DNA of 64,000 nucleotides from Gemmataceae bacterium (GTDB lineage: Bacteria > Planctomycetota > Planctomycetia > Gemmatales > Gemmataceae). Location: positions 44,034-108,033 of the forward strand of contig JAKEET010000147.1 of NCBI GenBank assembly GCA_022616435.1, written 5' to 3'. Below, piece by piece: positions 1 to 9,516 of this stretch (position 1 is its first letter; the number at the start of each line of letters is the position of its first letter). The notes under the pieces are model-generated. The model worked only from the letters and a program-made list of their open reading frames with translations. It had not been told where the DNA came from and did not search any database. The translations under genes were made by a program, and so were the position numbers.

Positions 1-992
1 AGGGCGCGCTCGGCTTCCTTGACCTTGCTCCACAGCTCGGTCACCTTCTGCTCGACGGTGAACCTCTTGAAGATGTCCATCTCGCCCATCACCTTGTTCA
101 GGGCGATCTCGGCGCTCTGGAGCCGGGACTTGTCGGATTCGGCCTGGCTGCGGCTCAACAGGCCGTTGTTCGCCATGCGCTGCGACCACGACGCCCGATC
201 GAGCCACTGTTCCTTGTTCGAACGCTCGATCTCGATGCGTCCCTTGATATCGCTCACGGTCTGGAAGATCTCGCTGCCCGCGCTGTCGGGGTTGTCCCGT
301 TTCTGCTTCGTGAGTGCCGCTTCCAGATCATGGGCCAGATACTTCGAGAGCACGAGCCGTTCCTTGATGGGCATCACTTTCGGGGCAATGTCGTCCCCCA
401 GGAACTTGCGCAGCTCGATCTGCGCCAGCAGCAGATCGGTCATGGCCTTCTGGATGTCGCTGTCGTTCTGGCTCTTGGTGATCACGCACTTTTCCTTGGC
501 GGCCACCCAGTCGTTGGACGCCTTGTTGACGTCGATGATCTGTTCCTTCAATTCCTCTTGCAGGGCCGAATCATCCAGCTCGATCAGCTTCTGGCCCTTC
601 TGCACCTCGGCGCCGTTCTCGATGACCCATTTGATCGTGGTGGCGGTGTTCTTGCGCCCCTGCTTGACGCGGCAGACGACGTCGCTGTTTTCGGCCGATT
701 CCAGGGCGCCGCGCTCGACAATGTGGAGCTCGAGCGGTTCGCGCTTGACAACCCAGACCGGACCGTTGAAGGGCTTGGCCACGGCGCCGACGAAGTAATA
801 GGCGGCGGCGGCCACGGCGCCCCCCGCCACGAGCAAGACGCTCAAGACCGTGACCCAGGGACGGCGGCGGCGCACCGGCCGCCGCGGCGTTCGTTCCTCC
901 GGCCGCAGCGCGCCGTTGGGCGAGCCGTTGCCCGAATCGCCGTTGGGGTTCGGGGACAGGCTGGTGATCAGGGGTTCGGTGTGAGTACTCAT
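1..992 (-). CDS. HlyD-family periplasmic adaptor (membrane fusion) protein, 3' end outside window
   Basis: The gene enters from the left edge, so only the N-terminal 330 or so codons are visible. I read it from the ATG at 992. Residues 1-45 are cytoplasmic and end in an arginine-rich stretch, and a single membrane anchor follows at about 46-68. Next comes a half biotinyl-lipoyl motif (ENGAEVQKGQKLIELDD, about 125-141) and then a long charged, heptad-like segment typical of the adaptor hairpin. Such proteins bridge an inner-membrane exporter to a TolC channel. The TolC-like gene lies immediately upstream on the same strand, so the two probably form one export operon; the pump itself would lie beyond the edge. 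The start is inside the reading frame of the upstream gene (see findings). Family assignment is fairly sure; the substrate is unknown. Confidence 0.8.
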   Translation of the reverse strand, partial: MSTHTEPLITSLSPNPNGDSGNGSPNGALRPEERTPRRPVRRRRPWVTVLSVLLVAGGAVAAAAYYFVGAVAKPFNGPVWVVKREPLELHIVERGALESAENSDVVCRVKQGRKNTATTIKWVIENGAEVQKGQKLIELDDSALQEELKEQIIDVNKASNDWVAAKEKCVITKSQNDSDIQKAMTDLLLAQIELRKFLGDDIAPKVMPIKERLVLSKYLAHDLEAALTKQKRDNPDSAGSEIFQTVSDIKGRIEIERSNKEQWLDRASWSQRMANNGLLSRSQAESDKSRLQSAEIALNKVMGEMDIFKRFTVEQKVTELWSKVKEAERA

Positions 993-3555
993 CGATCCAA
1001 ACTCCTCGAGAATCCAGGGGCATCATCTCGAGATCGACGTACAACTGCTGGCGGGCCACCTGGTATTGAATCCAGGTGTTCAGGAGGTCGCGTTGTCCAT
1101 TGGCCAGGGCGCTGTAGGTGCGGAGCAGGTTTTCGGTGAGCGCGGCCGCCTCCGCCGCCGTCGGCACCCGGGCGCCGCCGCCGCCGGCCGGCTGCTGCGG
1201 CGCCACCACGTTCTCCGCCGCACCTTCCACGTTCTGAAACTGCAGCTCCACCGACAGTTTCTGAATCTCGTAGTTGCGAGCCAGCACCTGCAGTTGCCGC
1301 ACTTCCGCACGAAGCTGCGCCGCCACCTGGTCCTCGGCCGCCATCAGCGCTCGCCGCGCCCTCTGGTACTCGATCAGCGCCGCCCGATAGGTGTTGCGTT
1401 CGGCCAGGCGCACCAGCGGCAGCTCCGCGTTGAAGAACAACTCATGGCGGGTCCGCGACGCCGTGAACGCCAGCGGCTTGGCTTCGCCGGGGGGGGTAGT
1501 GCTATCCATATGATACCCAATATCGAAGGCGCCAAGCAAGGAATTTGCGGAAACGGCCACTTGCCGCCAGGCATCGACCACCTGGGCACGGGCGTTCATC
1601 AGGTCCAACCGGTTCGTGAGGGCCGTGCTCACCGCCACGTCCAGCGACTCTTCCAGGTCCGCCTTGGTCAAGTCGATTCCTTCAATCGGCACCCCGGCGA
1701 GGGCCGGCCACTGCAACGTCAGCGACTGCAGCCGCTCGTTGCGCGCTTCGGACAGCACATTGACAATGCCGATGCGCACGATGCGGTAGAGCTGGGCGTG
1801 CAGGTCCTGCTGCTGCTGCGGCGTCGGCGCCTTCTTCCACGGCTGGGACTCGTAACGCCGCAGAGCGTGTTCCAACCCGCCCAGGGCCAGCTCGGCATTG
1901 ACGTCGGCGAGCGCCTTCTGCTCCTCGGGGGTCAGCGCTTGCCCCTTCGCCTGGCGTTGGGCGCGGAGGTCGAACAGCTTGCGGCGGGCAGCCGCCAGCT
2001 GATCCAGCTTGTCCGTCAGGCTTTTCTCGTCGAGCTGCGGCGCCTTCCAGCGGTTCCAGCGCTCGTCGATGGTCGCGCGAAAGCGTTCGGCGCCCTCGAC
2101 GAACGGCGAATCCGTGAAAAGCTTGAAGGCGCGTTCGCGCAACTGGCCGGCTTCAGCCACCACCTCGTATCGATCCAGGGTCTTGGACAACGCCTCGGAC
2201 TGCTTGAGGACCAGCTCGTAGCGGTCGTACTGGTCGAGGAGGACGCGGACGAGGCTTGTGTCCAGCTCCAGGGGGACGGGGGGCGGCACGCCGAGCTGAA
2301 GCTTGAAGCGATCCAGGGCGTCGCCGTAGGCCTGCCGCAGCTGCAAGACGCGCGTCTGCCCACTGAGCAATTCGAGCTGCACCTCGTCCACCTGGAGCTT
2401 CGACACCTGGTCGCCCTCTTCCAGCACCCGATAGAGCTTGAGGGAGCTTTCGAGGCGGCGCACGTTGTCTTCCTCGATCTTGACTTCGAGCTGTCGTTGC
2501 ACCGTGGACAGATAGCCCTCCGACGGGGCCGCCCCGGCCGCGCCGGTCAACGCCCCGCCGGCGGTGATGTACTGGTAGTACTCCTTGCGGAACCGCGCGT
2601 AGCCGCGAATCTCGTACAACAGATCGCGCTCGGCCTGCGTGAGCGGCTCCAGCGTGACGGCCCGGCCGCCCCCCTGCAACAGCGGCTGCACCAGGTCGAG
2701 ATTGATGGTGGAGATGCTGATGTCCTTGGCCGTGCCGCCCAGCTCCAGCACCGTGCGGTTGGCGAAGTCGAACATGAGCAGGGCGCCGGTCGAGAACAGC
2801 TTGGTGAAGCCGGCGTTGCCGTTGAGCCGCCAGCGATGGCCGGCGTCGGACAGGTCGCGGCCGGCCCAGGCGCGAAACGCCTCGCCGGTGGCGAAGTATT
2901 GATACGCGAAGCTGAAACGCTCGAACGTCACCGGCAGCGCGACGAGATAGAGGTTTTCACGCTTGGTTTGATACTCCCGGCTGTTGATCAGCCCCAGCTC
3001 GACCGCCTGCTCGAGCGTGAGCAGGTACGGCTGTTGCCGCAGCACCCCTTGGCGCAACGTGCGCGGCTGCGGCAGCAACTCCCCGGCGCCGTCGGCGCCG
3101 TATGCCGGCGCTTTCGGCAATGGCGCCTCGGGCTCGCTCGCCGTGCCGGCCGCCGCCGCAACCCCGCGATTGTGCGCGTCCCAGGCCGCCAGCAGCTCCA
3201 GGTAGCCGGTTCCTTCGAAGCGGTCGATGCCGCCGCGATGCGGCGGCTTCTGCGGATTCGGCGAGAGCATGCTTGCCGCCGGGTCGTCGGGCGGCATCGG
3301 CGGGCGATCCGGGTTGCTGGGGTCGGCAAAGCGGGCGCGCGGATCGGGGTAAACGTGGTAGTTCTCGATTTTCCACTCGAGCACGACGTCCTTTTCGGCG
3401 AGCACCTCGTCGACTTCGCGGTCGGCGGCGCTGCGGAAGAACCGCCGCGTGCAGCCGAGCGTGCCCAAGAGCGTGGCGCAGAGCAAGCACAAGGTCAGCA
3501 TCACCACGGCATTGCGGCCGAGGCGTCGCCACGTGCTGTGTCCGGATGGCATCAT
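571..3555 (-). CDS. TolC-family outer membrane efflux lipoprotein
   Basis: The protein begins with a basic N-terminus, a hydrophobic signal (about 17-34) and a lipobox LGTLGC with Cys35, so it is probably an outer-membrane lipoprotein. The body has the long helical repeats of the TolC/OEP family: Gln/Leu/Arg-rich segments, the second half beginning near ESLDVAVSTALTNRLDLMNARA, and a final helix ending in YVDLEMMPLDSRGVWID. The frame then stays open for about 140 more codons across the start of the downstream adaptor gene and becomes arginine/alanine-rich, which looks like out-of-frame translation. The natural C-terminus is therefore probably near position 990, and 571 is only the first stop in frame. 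It would form the exit duct for the adaptor downstream. Confidence 0.8.
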   Translation of the reverse strand: MMPSGHSTWRRLGRNAVVMLTLCLLCATLLGTLGCTRRFFRSAADREVDEVLAEKDVVLEWKIENYHVYPDPRARFADPSNPDRPPMPPDDPAASMLSPNPQKPPHRGGIDRFEGTGYLELLAAWDAHNRGVAAAAGTASEPEAPLPKAPAYGADGAGELLPQPRTLRQGVLRQQPYLLTLEQAVELGLINSREYQTKRENLYLVALPVTFERFSFAYQYFATGEAFRAWAGRDLSDAGHRWRLNGNAGFTKLFSTGALLMFDFANRTVLELGGTAKDISISTINLDLVQPLLQGGGRAVTLEPLTQAERDLLYEIRGYARFRKEYYQYITAGGALTGAAGAAPSEGYLSTVQRQLEVKIEEDNVRRLESSLKLYRVLEEGDQVSKLQVDEVQLELLSGQTRVLQLRQAYGDALDRFKLQLGVPPPVPLELDTSLVRVLLDQYDRYELVLKQSEALSKTLDRYEVVAEAGQLRERAFKLFTDSPFVEGAERFRATIDERWNRWKAPQLDEKSLTDKLDQLAAARRKLFDLRAQRQAKGQALTPEEQKALADVNAELALGGLEHALRRYESQPWKKAPTPQQQQDLHAQLYRIVRIGIVNVLSEARNERLQSLTLQWPALAGVPIEGIDLTKADLEESLDVAVSTALTNRLDLMNARAQVVDAWRQVAVSANSLLGAFDIGYHMDSTTPPGEAKPLAFTASRTRHELFFNAELPLVRLAERNTYRAALIEYQRARRALMAAEDQVAAQLRAEVRQLQVLARNYEIQKLSVELQFQNVEGAAENVVAPQQPAGGGGARVPTAAEAAALTENLLRTYSALANGQRDLLNTWIQYQVARQQLYVDLEMMPLDSRGVWIDEYSHRTPDHQPVPEPQRRFGQRLAQRRAAAGGTNAAAAGAPPPSLGHGLERLARGGGRRGRRRLLLRRRRGQALQRSGLGCQARTARAPHCRARRPGIGRKQRRRLPRQAGAQEHRHHDQMGHRERRRGAEGPEADRAG

Positions 3556-3710
3556 GCGGGGGCGGTCCTGGGAGGCAGAAAATCCCGTAAATCCGTTATC
3601 GGCGGCAAAGTCTCGCCAACTTCACAAACAAGAAAAATGATCTGGGAGTCCATCGTCAAATATGGTGAAATGCTGGTTCGTGCAACCTGGTCAATCTGGA
3701 GCATTCAACG

Positions 3711-4607
3711 ATGCCGCAAGTCACCGCGACCGCCACCTGGCCATTCGGACAAATTGCCGTTCGCGCGGCCGTGCCGCTGCTGCGGCAAGGACAAGCGGCC
3801 CTCGATGCCGCTTTGGCGGGCGCGCAGGCGGTTGAAGACGATCCGGCGGTCCGCTCGGTCGGCTACGGCGGCATCGCCAACAGCATCGGCACGGTGTCGC
3901 TCGACGCCTGCGTGATGGACGGCCGCACGCTCAACTGCGGCGGCGTCGCCGCGGTCGAGAATGTTCGCCACGTCGCGGCGCTGGCCAGGCGGGTGATGGA
4001 ACGGACGCCCCACATCTTGCTGGCCGGCGAGGGCGCCCGGTTGTTCGCGGTGCAGCAGGGCTTTCCGCTCGACACGCTGCACACGCCGGAAGCGGTGGCG
4101 CAGTGGCACAAGGAGCGCCCCAAGCCGCCGCCGCGGCCCGGGCCTGCTCAGGACAGGGGACACGACACGGTCACGGTGCTGGCGCTCGATCAGAAGGGTT
4201 CGCTCGGCGGCGTGTGCACCACCTCGGGACTGTCGTACAAGCTCCCCGGCCGCGTCGGCGATTCGCCGCTGATCGGCGCCGGTCTCTACGTCGATGACGC
4301 GGCCGGCGCCGCCGGCGCCACCGGTGTCGGCGAGGAGATCATCCGCATCGGCGGCAGTTTCTTCGTGGTCGAGCAGATGCGGGCGGGCCGTTCACCGCAG
4401 GAAGCCTGTGAGCTCGCGGTGCGCAAGGTCAACTCGGTGGCGGTGCGGCGCGGCGTCCATCCGGCGCGGGTCGCGTTCCTGGCGCTGGACGTGAAGGGCC
4501 GCCTCGGGGCGGCGTGTACGACGGGGACCAATTTCCAGTACGCCGTGAACCGCGACGCCGACGTGGAGCTGCGGAAGGCGCCCGAAATCGCCGTGAACGC
4601 GCGGTAG
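3711..4607 (+). CDS. N4-(beta-N-acetylglucosaminyl)-L-asparaginase / isoaspartyl peptidase family (Ntn hydrolase)
   Basis: A 298-residue enzyme of the asparaginase type 2 superfamily. These precursors cleave themselves before a threonine that becomes the nucleophile; here that is Thr153 in GHDTVTVLALD. The downstream half carries the family's other hallmarks, GLSYKLPGRVGDSPLIGAGL and GAAGATGVGEEIIR. Family members hydrolyse glycosylasparagine or beta-aspartyl bonds. No export signal is visible, so it is probably cytoplasmic. It is divergent from the TolC-like gene, with a 155-base gap that should hold both promoters. The family is sure; the exact substrate is inferred. Confidence 0.88.
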   Translation: MPQVTATATWPFGQIAVRAAVPLLRQGQAALDAALAGAQAVEDDPAVRSVGYGGIANSIGTVSLDACVMDGRTLNCGGVAAVENVRHVAALARRVMERTPHILLAGEGARLFAVQQGFPLDTLHTPEAVAQWHKERPKPPPRPGPAQDRGHDTVTVLALDQKGSLGGVCTTSGLSYKLPGRVGDSPLIGAGLYVDDAAGAAGATGVGEEIIRIGGSFFVVEQMRAGRSPQEACELAVRKVNSVAVRRGVHPARVAFLALDVKGRLGAACTTGTNFQYAVNRDADVELRKAPEIAVNAR

Positions 4608-4705
4608 GCGAGCGTCGAGCCGTAAGGCCGACGTGACTGCGGCGGAGGCGGCCACGTCGCGCTGACGCCGCGACGCTCGCCATGCGCCACCGCGACGCTC
4701 GCCAT
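4604..4705. repeat. Short inverted/direct repeat around GGCGAGCGTCG
   Basis: Just after the asparaginase stop, GGCGAGCGTCG (4607-4617) is followed by its complement CGACGCTCGCC at 4671-4681 and again at 4693-4703. It could fold into a long-armed hairpin and might end transcription, but no T-tract follows. The remaining bases up to the next gene at 4807 hold nothing else I recognise. Confidence 0.5.
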
Positions 4706-4806
4706 CCACGATCAGCGTTCCCTTTTCGTTATATCCTTCCCCCCTCCCGTGCCGTACACTCAGGGCGAACCCATCACGTCCTCGATCCTGCCTGGGAGAT
4801 TACATC

Positions 4807-7800
4807 ATGGCGGCGCCGCCGGCCCTGTCCCGCATGTGCCCGATTTGCGATCAACCGCTCGACAGCGACGCGAAACAATGTCCCAACTGCGGCGCCGGCG
4901 ACGACTGGGTCGAGCTTGCCGAGGGCTACGCCTTCGTGCAGCGCCGGTTCCAGGACTGGCACGACGCCGGCCGCATCACCACCGTCCAGTGGGGCCGGCT
5001 GCAGGACCACTATCAGAAGGGTCGCGAACACATCCACGCGGCGGTTCGCCAGGGCCAGCCGGTGCTGACGGGCGTCGGTCTGCCCCCCAGGAACCAGTGC
5101 TGGAGCTGCCGGGAGTACGCCGACCCGGGCGAGCCGCGCTGTCCGGAGTGCGGCGTCATCCTGCAGAGTCCGGGCGTGCGCTCGCTCCGCTACTGGAAGC
5201 TGCTGCAGCGCGAAGTCCAGCAACATCAGGAGGCGGGCCGGCTGTCGCTGGTGCAGGCCCATGAGTTCGACGCCGAAGTCCGCGAACGCATGGCCGCCCT
5301 GCGCGGGCGGCTGGAGCTGGATCGGGTGCGGCCCACCGCCGGCGCAAGGCCGCCCAAGGTCGCCTTGCCGCGGCGGTCGCTCATGGAAATCCTGCTCGAT
5401 CCGCGGAGCACGCAATGGCTGCTCGCCTCGGGCGGCGCGTTGCTGGTGCTGGGCCTGATCATCTGGCTCACCAGCCTGGGCGTCTTCAAGAACCCGGAAG
5501 TCGTCGCCGGCGCCATGGGCCTGGGCAACGGCGTGCTCCTGGCCGGCGGTTTCGCGCTCATCCGCTTCACCCGCTATCAGGTCGCGGGCCGGGCCCTGAC
5601 GCTGCTGGCGTGCCTGATCATGCCGCTCAACCTGTGGTTCTACCACGCGCACGAGCTGGTCACGCTCGAGGGAAACCTGTGGGTGGCGGGGCTGGTGTGT
5701 TGCGTCATCTACGCGGCCGCGGCCATGGTGCTGCGCGACGAGATGTTCGTGTACGTCCTCTGCGGCGGCATCGCGCTGACCGGGCTATTGCTGCTCGCCA
5801 ACCTCGGCCGCTTCGAAGAAATCCTGGCGCCGTCGGCGCTGCTGGTCATCCTGGGCCTGCTCGCCCTGCACCTGGAGCGTGCGTTCCCCGAGATCGACAG
5901 CCCGTTCTCGCGCCAGCGCTTCGGCATGGCGTTCTACTGGTCGGCCCAGGCCCTCCTGGGTTCCGGCTTGCTGCTGCTCCTGGGCGCGCAGCTCTTCGGC
6001 TGGCTCCCGTTCTGGCGGGAAATGCGCATCGCCCGCCCGGCGGTGGTCGATCACGCGAACCTGCCCTGGACCATCCTGCTGAGCCTGGCGGGCACCTACG
6101 CCTTCGTCTGGTCTGACCTGGTCGTGCGGCGGATCGGCGTCTACCTGTACCTGGCCGCGTTCGCCCTGTTGTGGACCGAAGTGCAGGTCCTGGCGCTGCT
6201 CAAGGTCTCCGATTCCGAGCCGATCGTCCTCATGTCGCTGGCGCTGACCGCGCTGGCCGTCAACGTGATGCACGCCACCATCGGCAAGGACCTGTCCGCC
6301 ACCCGCGCGGTGCCGCCGCTGGGGCTGTCGCTCAGCCTGGTGCCGGTCGTCTTCGGCGTGCTGCTGCACTTCCGGGCGACCAACCCGATCTTGCGGCAGG
6401 CCTGGCCGTTCACCATCGACGCCTTCTATATCGCCGCCATGGTGGTGACGGCGCTGTCGTGCCGGACCGGAGCGTATCTATATCGCCGCACGATGCCGGC
6501 GATCTCGTTCGCCTACTTCTTCGCGACCGCGGCGGCCACCCTCGTGGTCGCGGCCGGCGCCGCCTGGGTCCTCAACCTGGTCCCGGGCGAGTCCTACGTG
6601 CCGTGGGCCAAGCAAGCGCCGCTCGTGATGCTCGTGCCGCTGGCCTACTTGATCGCGGCCCGGCTCTATCGCGGCCATTCGCCGGAGCAGCCGCTCATCT
6701 GGGTCGCCCACGCCAGCACCGTGTTGATGCTCGTGTGCAGCCTGTTCGGCGCCCTGCGGCACACGCCCGGGATGATCCGGGCCATCGAAGGCGATCCGGT
6801 CAATCTGCTCTACGCCCTGTTCTGTGCCGAGGCGGCCCTGTTCTACGGCCTGGCCGCGTCGTTCCACAAGCAAGGCTGGAACGTGTACCTGGCGACGCTG
6901 CTCGGTTGCGGCGCCCTCTGGCAGCTCTTGATCTACTGGAACACGCCGCATGAGTACTACACGTTGATCTTCGCCGCCACCGGCATCGTGATGCTCGTCG
7001 CCTACCGCATGTCGATGCTCGAGTACGCCACCAACTGGTCCGGCCTGGCGACGGCCGCGTTCCAATCGGCCAACGGTCTCCTGTCGCTCGGCTTCCTCTC
7101 CGGCGTGCTGGTCACGCTCAGCCGGCTGGCGATGTCGGAAGCGCAACTGGCCCAGCTCGCCGGCGGCGCCGACCTGTGGCGGCAGCCGGTCCGCATGATG
7201 ATCTTCATCCTGATCCTGCTGGGCATCCTCGGACTGGTCGCCTGCCTGCTCGTCCAGCATTCCGGCTGGCGGCGCTTCTACCTCGTGGTCGCCATCGGCA
7301 ACGCGCTCCTGGTCGTGGCCTGCTTCCACAAGATGAGCCTGCTGTCGCCGTGGCAAAAACTCGAAATCTTCAGCGCCATCATCGGGCTGGTCTTGCTCGT
7401 CATCGGCCACGTCGGCTGGTACCGCGAGAACGAGCGCGAAAACGACCTGGTCAGCTTCTGCCTCCTCGTCGGCAGTTTGCTGACGACGATGGCGCTCATC
7501 ATCGCGGTCATCGTGCATCGCTTCAGCCTTGGCGAGGTGTCGGCACTCGACGAGCTGGGCCTGATCGTGATCGGCGTGGGACTGCTCGGCACGGGGATCG
7601 TGTGCCGGCTCAAGACGACGACGCTCGTCGGCGGGATTGCGTTGGGCGCCTATCTGTTGATCGTGATCATCGGCCTGCACCGGTTCCTGGATCAATCGGT
7701 GATCGTCGGCATCTACCTGACCGCGGGCGGCGGCCTCTTGTTCGCGACGGGATTGGTGCTCAGCGTGTACCGCGACCGGCTCCTGGCGTTGCCGGAAAAG

Positions 7801-7845
7801 ATCAAGCGCCGCGAGGGCATCTTCAAGGTGCTGAGCTGGCGGTGA
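4807..7845 (+). CDS. Large polytopic membrane protein with two N-terminal zinc ribbons
   Basis: 1012 residues. Two CxxC...CxxC zinc-ribbon-like motifs lie at the N-terminus: Cys11/14/25/28 and Cys98/101/112/115. Residues about 30-190 are soluble and helical. From about 200 to the end the protein is almost continuously hydrophobic, with more than 20 likely transmembrane segments (for example around LASGGALLVLGLIIWLTSLG and LVLLVIGHVGWY). The C-terminus is short and basic. It resembles planctomycete proteins usually left hypothetical, and I cannot assign a transport or enzymatic role. The start at 4807 places the first zinc motif at residue 11. It is convergent with the kinase gene downstream. 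Confidence 0.8.
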   Translation: MAAPPALSRMCPICDQPLDSDAKQCPNCGAGDDWVELAEGYAFVQRRFQDWHDAGRITTVQWGRLQDHYQKGREHIHAAVRQGQPVLTGVGLPPRNQCWSCREYADPGEPRCPECGVILQSPGVRSLRYWKLLQREVQQHQEAGRLSLVQAHEFDAEVRERMAALRGRLELDRVRPTAGARPPKVALPRRSLMEILLDPRSTQWLLASGGALLVLGLIIWLTSLGVFKNPEVVAGAMGLGNGVLLAGGFALIRFTRYQVAGRALTLLACLIMPLNLWFYHAHELVTLEGNLWVAGLVCCVIYAAAAMVLRDEMFVYVLCGGIALTGLLLLANLGRFEEILAPSALLVILGLLALHLERAFPEIDSPFSRQRFGMAFYWSAQALLGSGLLLLLGAQLFGWLPFWREMRIARPAVVDHANLPWTILLSLAGTYAFVWSDLVVRRIGVYLYLAAFALLWTEVQVLALLKVSDSEPIVLMSLALTALAVNVMHATIGKDLSATRAVPPLGLSLSLVPVVFGVLLHFRATNPILRQAWPFTIDAFYIAAMVVTALSCRTGAYLYRRTMPAISFAYFFATAAATLVVAAGAAWVLNLVPGESYVPWAKQAPLVMLVPLAYLIAARLYRGHSPEQPLIWVAHASTVLMLVCSLFGALRHTPGMIRAIEGDPVNLLYALFCAEAALFYGLAASFHKQGWNVYLATLLGCGALWQLLIYWNTPHEYYTLIFAATGIVMLVAYRMSMLEYATNWSGLATAAFQSANGLLSLGFLSGVLVTLSRLAMSEAQLAQLAGGADLWRQPVRMMIFILILLGILGLVACLLVQHSGWRRFYLVVAIGNALLVVACFHKMSLLSPWQKLEIFSAIIGLVLLVIGHVGWYRENERENDLVSFCLLVGSLLTTMALIIAVIVHRFSLGEVSALDELGLIVIGVGLLGTGIVCRLKTTTLVGGIALGAYLLIVIIGLHRFLDQSVIVGIYLTAGGGLLFATGLVLSVYRDRLLALPEKIKRREGIFKVLSWR

Positions 7846-7865
7846 CCGCCGCGTGTGCAATGTTT

Positions 7866-7914
7866 GAACCGCAGAGTCCGCCGAGGCCGCAGAGAGGAAG
7901 CACAGAGAGAATCA
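7866..7914. repeat. Dispersed CCGCAGAG repeat, single arm
   Basis: AACCGCAGAG ... GCAGAGAG-type sequence lies between the convergent membrane protein and kinase genes. It belongs to the same family as 34544-34628 and 47355-47437, where both arms of the inverted repeat are present. Here only one arm is seen, and its end touches the kinase stop codon. Confidence 0.6.
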
Positions 7915-9516
7915 CGGCAACGAGCGCCGTTCGTAGTAGCGGCTCAACGCGCGGACCCGGCGGACCTGGTACGTGACGACGAAGCCCAGCACCGCCAGGC
8001 TTACCTCGAACATCAGGTTCTTGTGGGCGTCGATGATGCTGTGCCACTCGAAGCCAACGAGCACGGCGTACGAGATCATGGACATGATGGTCGTGAACCA
8101 CACCAGCGCATCGCGGAACCACAGGCCCGACGCGGCGATCAAGAGCGGATAGCCGATCACCAGCGGCGTGGCGATGGCGTCGTCGAAGTACAGCAGCGAG
8201 GAGAAAAACACCACGTCGAGCCAGGCCCAGATGAACTTCATCCGCTCCGACAGCTCCGGACGATTCAGGAGCACCTGGCAGCCATACGAACACGCGATCC
8301 AGGCGACGAGCGTCCCCATGATCTTCAGGTGGAAATCGAGGGGCACGTCGACGGAGAGCTGGTAGGCGCCCTGGGCGATGAGCGTGCAGCCGCCCAGGGT
8401 GACCAGGTGCGCGATCAGGGCCGGCTCGCGCCGGGCCCAGCGGGCCAGGCGTTGGCCGATGGACGCCGGCCGGGCTTCGATGGCGTCGCCCTGGAGAAAA
8501 CGTTGCAGGTCGCGGGCCAGCGCCGCCGCCGAGGGATAGCGCCGCGCCGGGTCTTTCTCCAGGCAGCGCAGGCAGATCAATTCGAGGTCGGCGGGGACCG
8601 CGTGGTTGAGCTGCCGCGGCGGCGCCGGCTCGCTTTCCAACACGTGCACCAGCGTGTCCAGCGGCGTCGCCTCGTGAAACGGCGGCCGCCCGGTCAGTGT
8701 TTCGTACAGGATGGCGCCCAGGCTGTAGACGTCGCTGAGCGGGCCGACCAGCGCGGACTTGGCGGCCTGCTCCGGCGACATGTAGCTGGGCGTGCCGACG
8801 ATGACGCCGGTGCTGGTCCGCTGCGTGTCGCCGGCCATCATCTTGACCAGTCCGAAATCGGTGACGAACGGCCGGCTTTCCTCATCGAGCAGGATGTTCG
8901 ACGGCTTGAGATCGCGGTGGATGACGCCGTGCTGGTGGAGATGGGCGACCGCCTGCGCGACGGCGAGCACCAGGTGGGCGGCTTGCTCCGGGGCGAGCGG
9001 GCCGTGGCGGAGTTGCCGGGCCAGGCTCGGGCCGCCGATGTATTGCATGGCGAAGTACGGCTGGCCGAGGATTTCGCCGACTTCGTAGATCGAGACGATG
9101 TTGGGGTGTTGCAGCCGGGCGGCGAAGCGGGCCTCGTCGCGGAAGCGGGCGCGATGCTCGTCGGTCGCCAGTTGTCCCGACAGGATCATCTTGAGGGCGA
9201 CGGTGCGGTCGAGGTCCTTTTGCCGGGCCTTGTAGACGATCCCCATGCCGCCGCGGCCCAGCTCGCACTCGATCTCGTAGTTGTCGAGGATGGGCAGGTT
9301 CCGCGCGACGGGCGCGGCCGGCCCGGTCTGGGCAATGGTGGGAATGTCGTCCTCGTCCTTGGCGGCGAGTTCGTCGAGGTCATCGAGACACGCCAGCGCG
9401 CCCGCCAATTCCGGATGGTCGGCCAGCAGGTGCTCGCGCGACGACGGCCGGCCGGCCTGCACGTCGTGCAAGTAGCTATCGAGGGCGGCGACGGTTTTCT
9501 CGTCAGCGGGGTCCAT
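7912..9516 (-). CDS. Transmembrane Ser/Thr protein kinase (Hanks type)
   Basis: 534 residues. An N-terminal acidic region (1-75) precedes a complete kinase domain: glycine loop GRGGMGIVY (87-95), catalytic Lys109 in VALKM, HRDLKPSN (200-207), DFG (220-222) and the activation-segment end GTPSYMSPEQA. All key residues are present, so it should be active. After the domain (ending about 345) come several hydrophobic segments at about 365-515, so this kinase has a polytopic C-terminal membrane domain instead of a sensor repeat region. It overlaps the ECF sigma gene by 14 bases, implying translational coupling; such pairs in planctomycetes are thought to link envelope signals to transcription. Confidence 0.93.
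   Translation of the reverse strand: MDPADEKTVAALDSYLHDVQAGRPSSREHLLADHPELAGALACLDDLDELAAKDEDDIPTIAQTGPAAPVARNLPILDNYEIECELGRGGMGIVYKARQKDLDRTVALKMILSGQLATDEHRARFRDEARFAARLQHPNIVSIYEVGEILGQPYFAMQYIGGPSLARQLRHGPLAPEQAAHLVLAVAQAVAHLHQHGVIHRDLKPSNILLDEESRPFVTDFGLVKMMAGDTQRTSTGVIVGTPSYMSPEQAAKSALVGPLSDVYSLGAILYETLTGRPPFHEATPLDTLVHVLESEPAPPRQLNHAVPADLELICLRCLEKDPARRYPSAAALARDLQRFLQGDAIEARPASIGQRLARWARREPALIAHLVTLGGCTLIAQGAYQLSVDVPLDFHLKIMGTLVAWIACSYGCQVLLNRPELSERMKFIWAWLDVVFFSSLLYFDDAIATPLVIGYPLLIAASGLWFRDALVWFTTIMSMISYAVLVGFEWHSIIDAHKNLMFEVSLAVLGFVVTYQVRRVRALSRYYERRSLP

Noticed and set aside
1066..3915. Long plus-strand frame (949 codons) opposite the TolC-like gene
   Set aside because: It is the reverse shadow of a real gene in GC-rich DNA: rich in Arg, Gln and His, with no domain, and it runs through the divergent promoter region.
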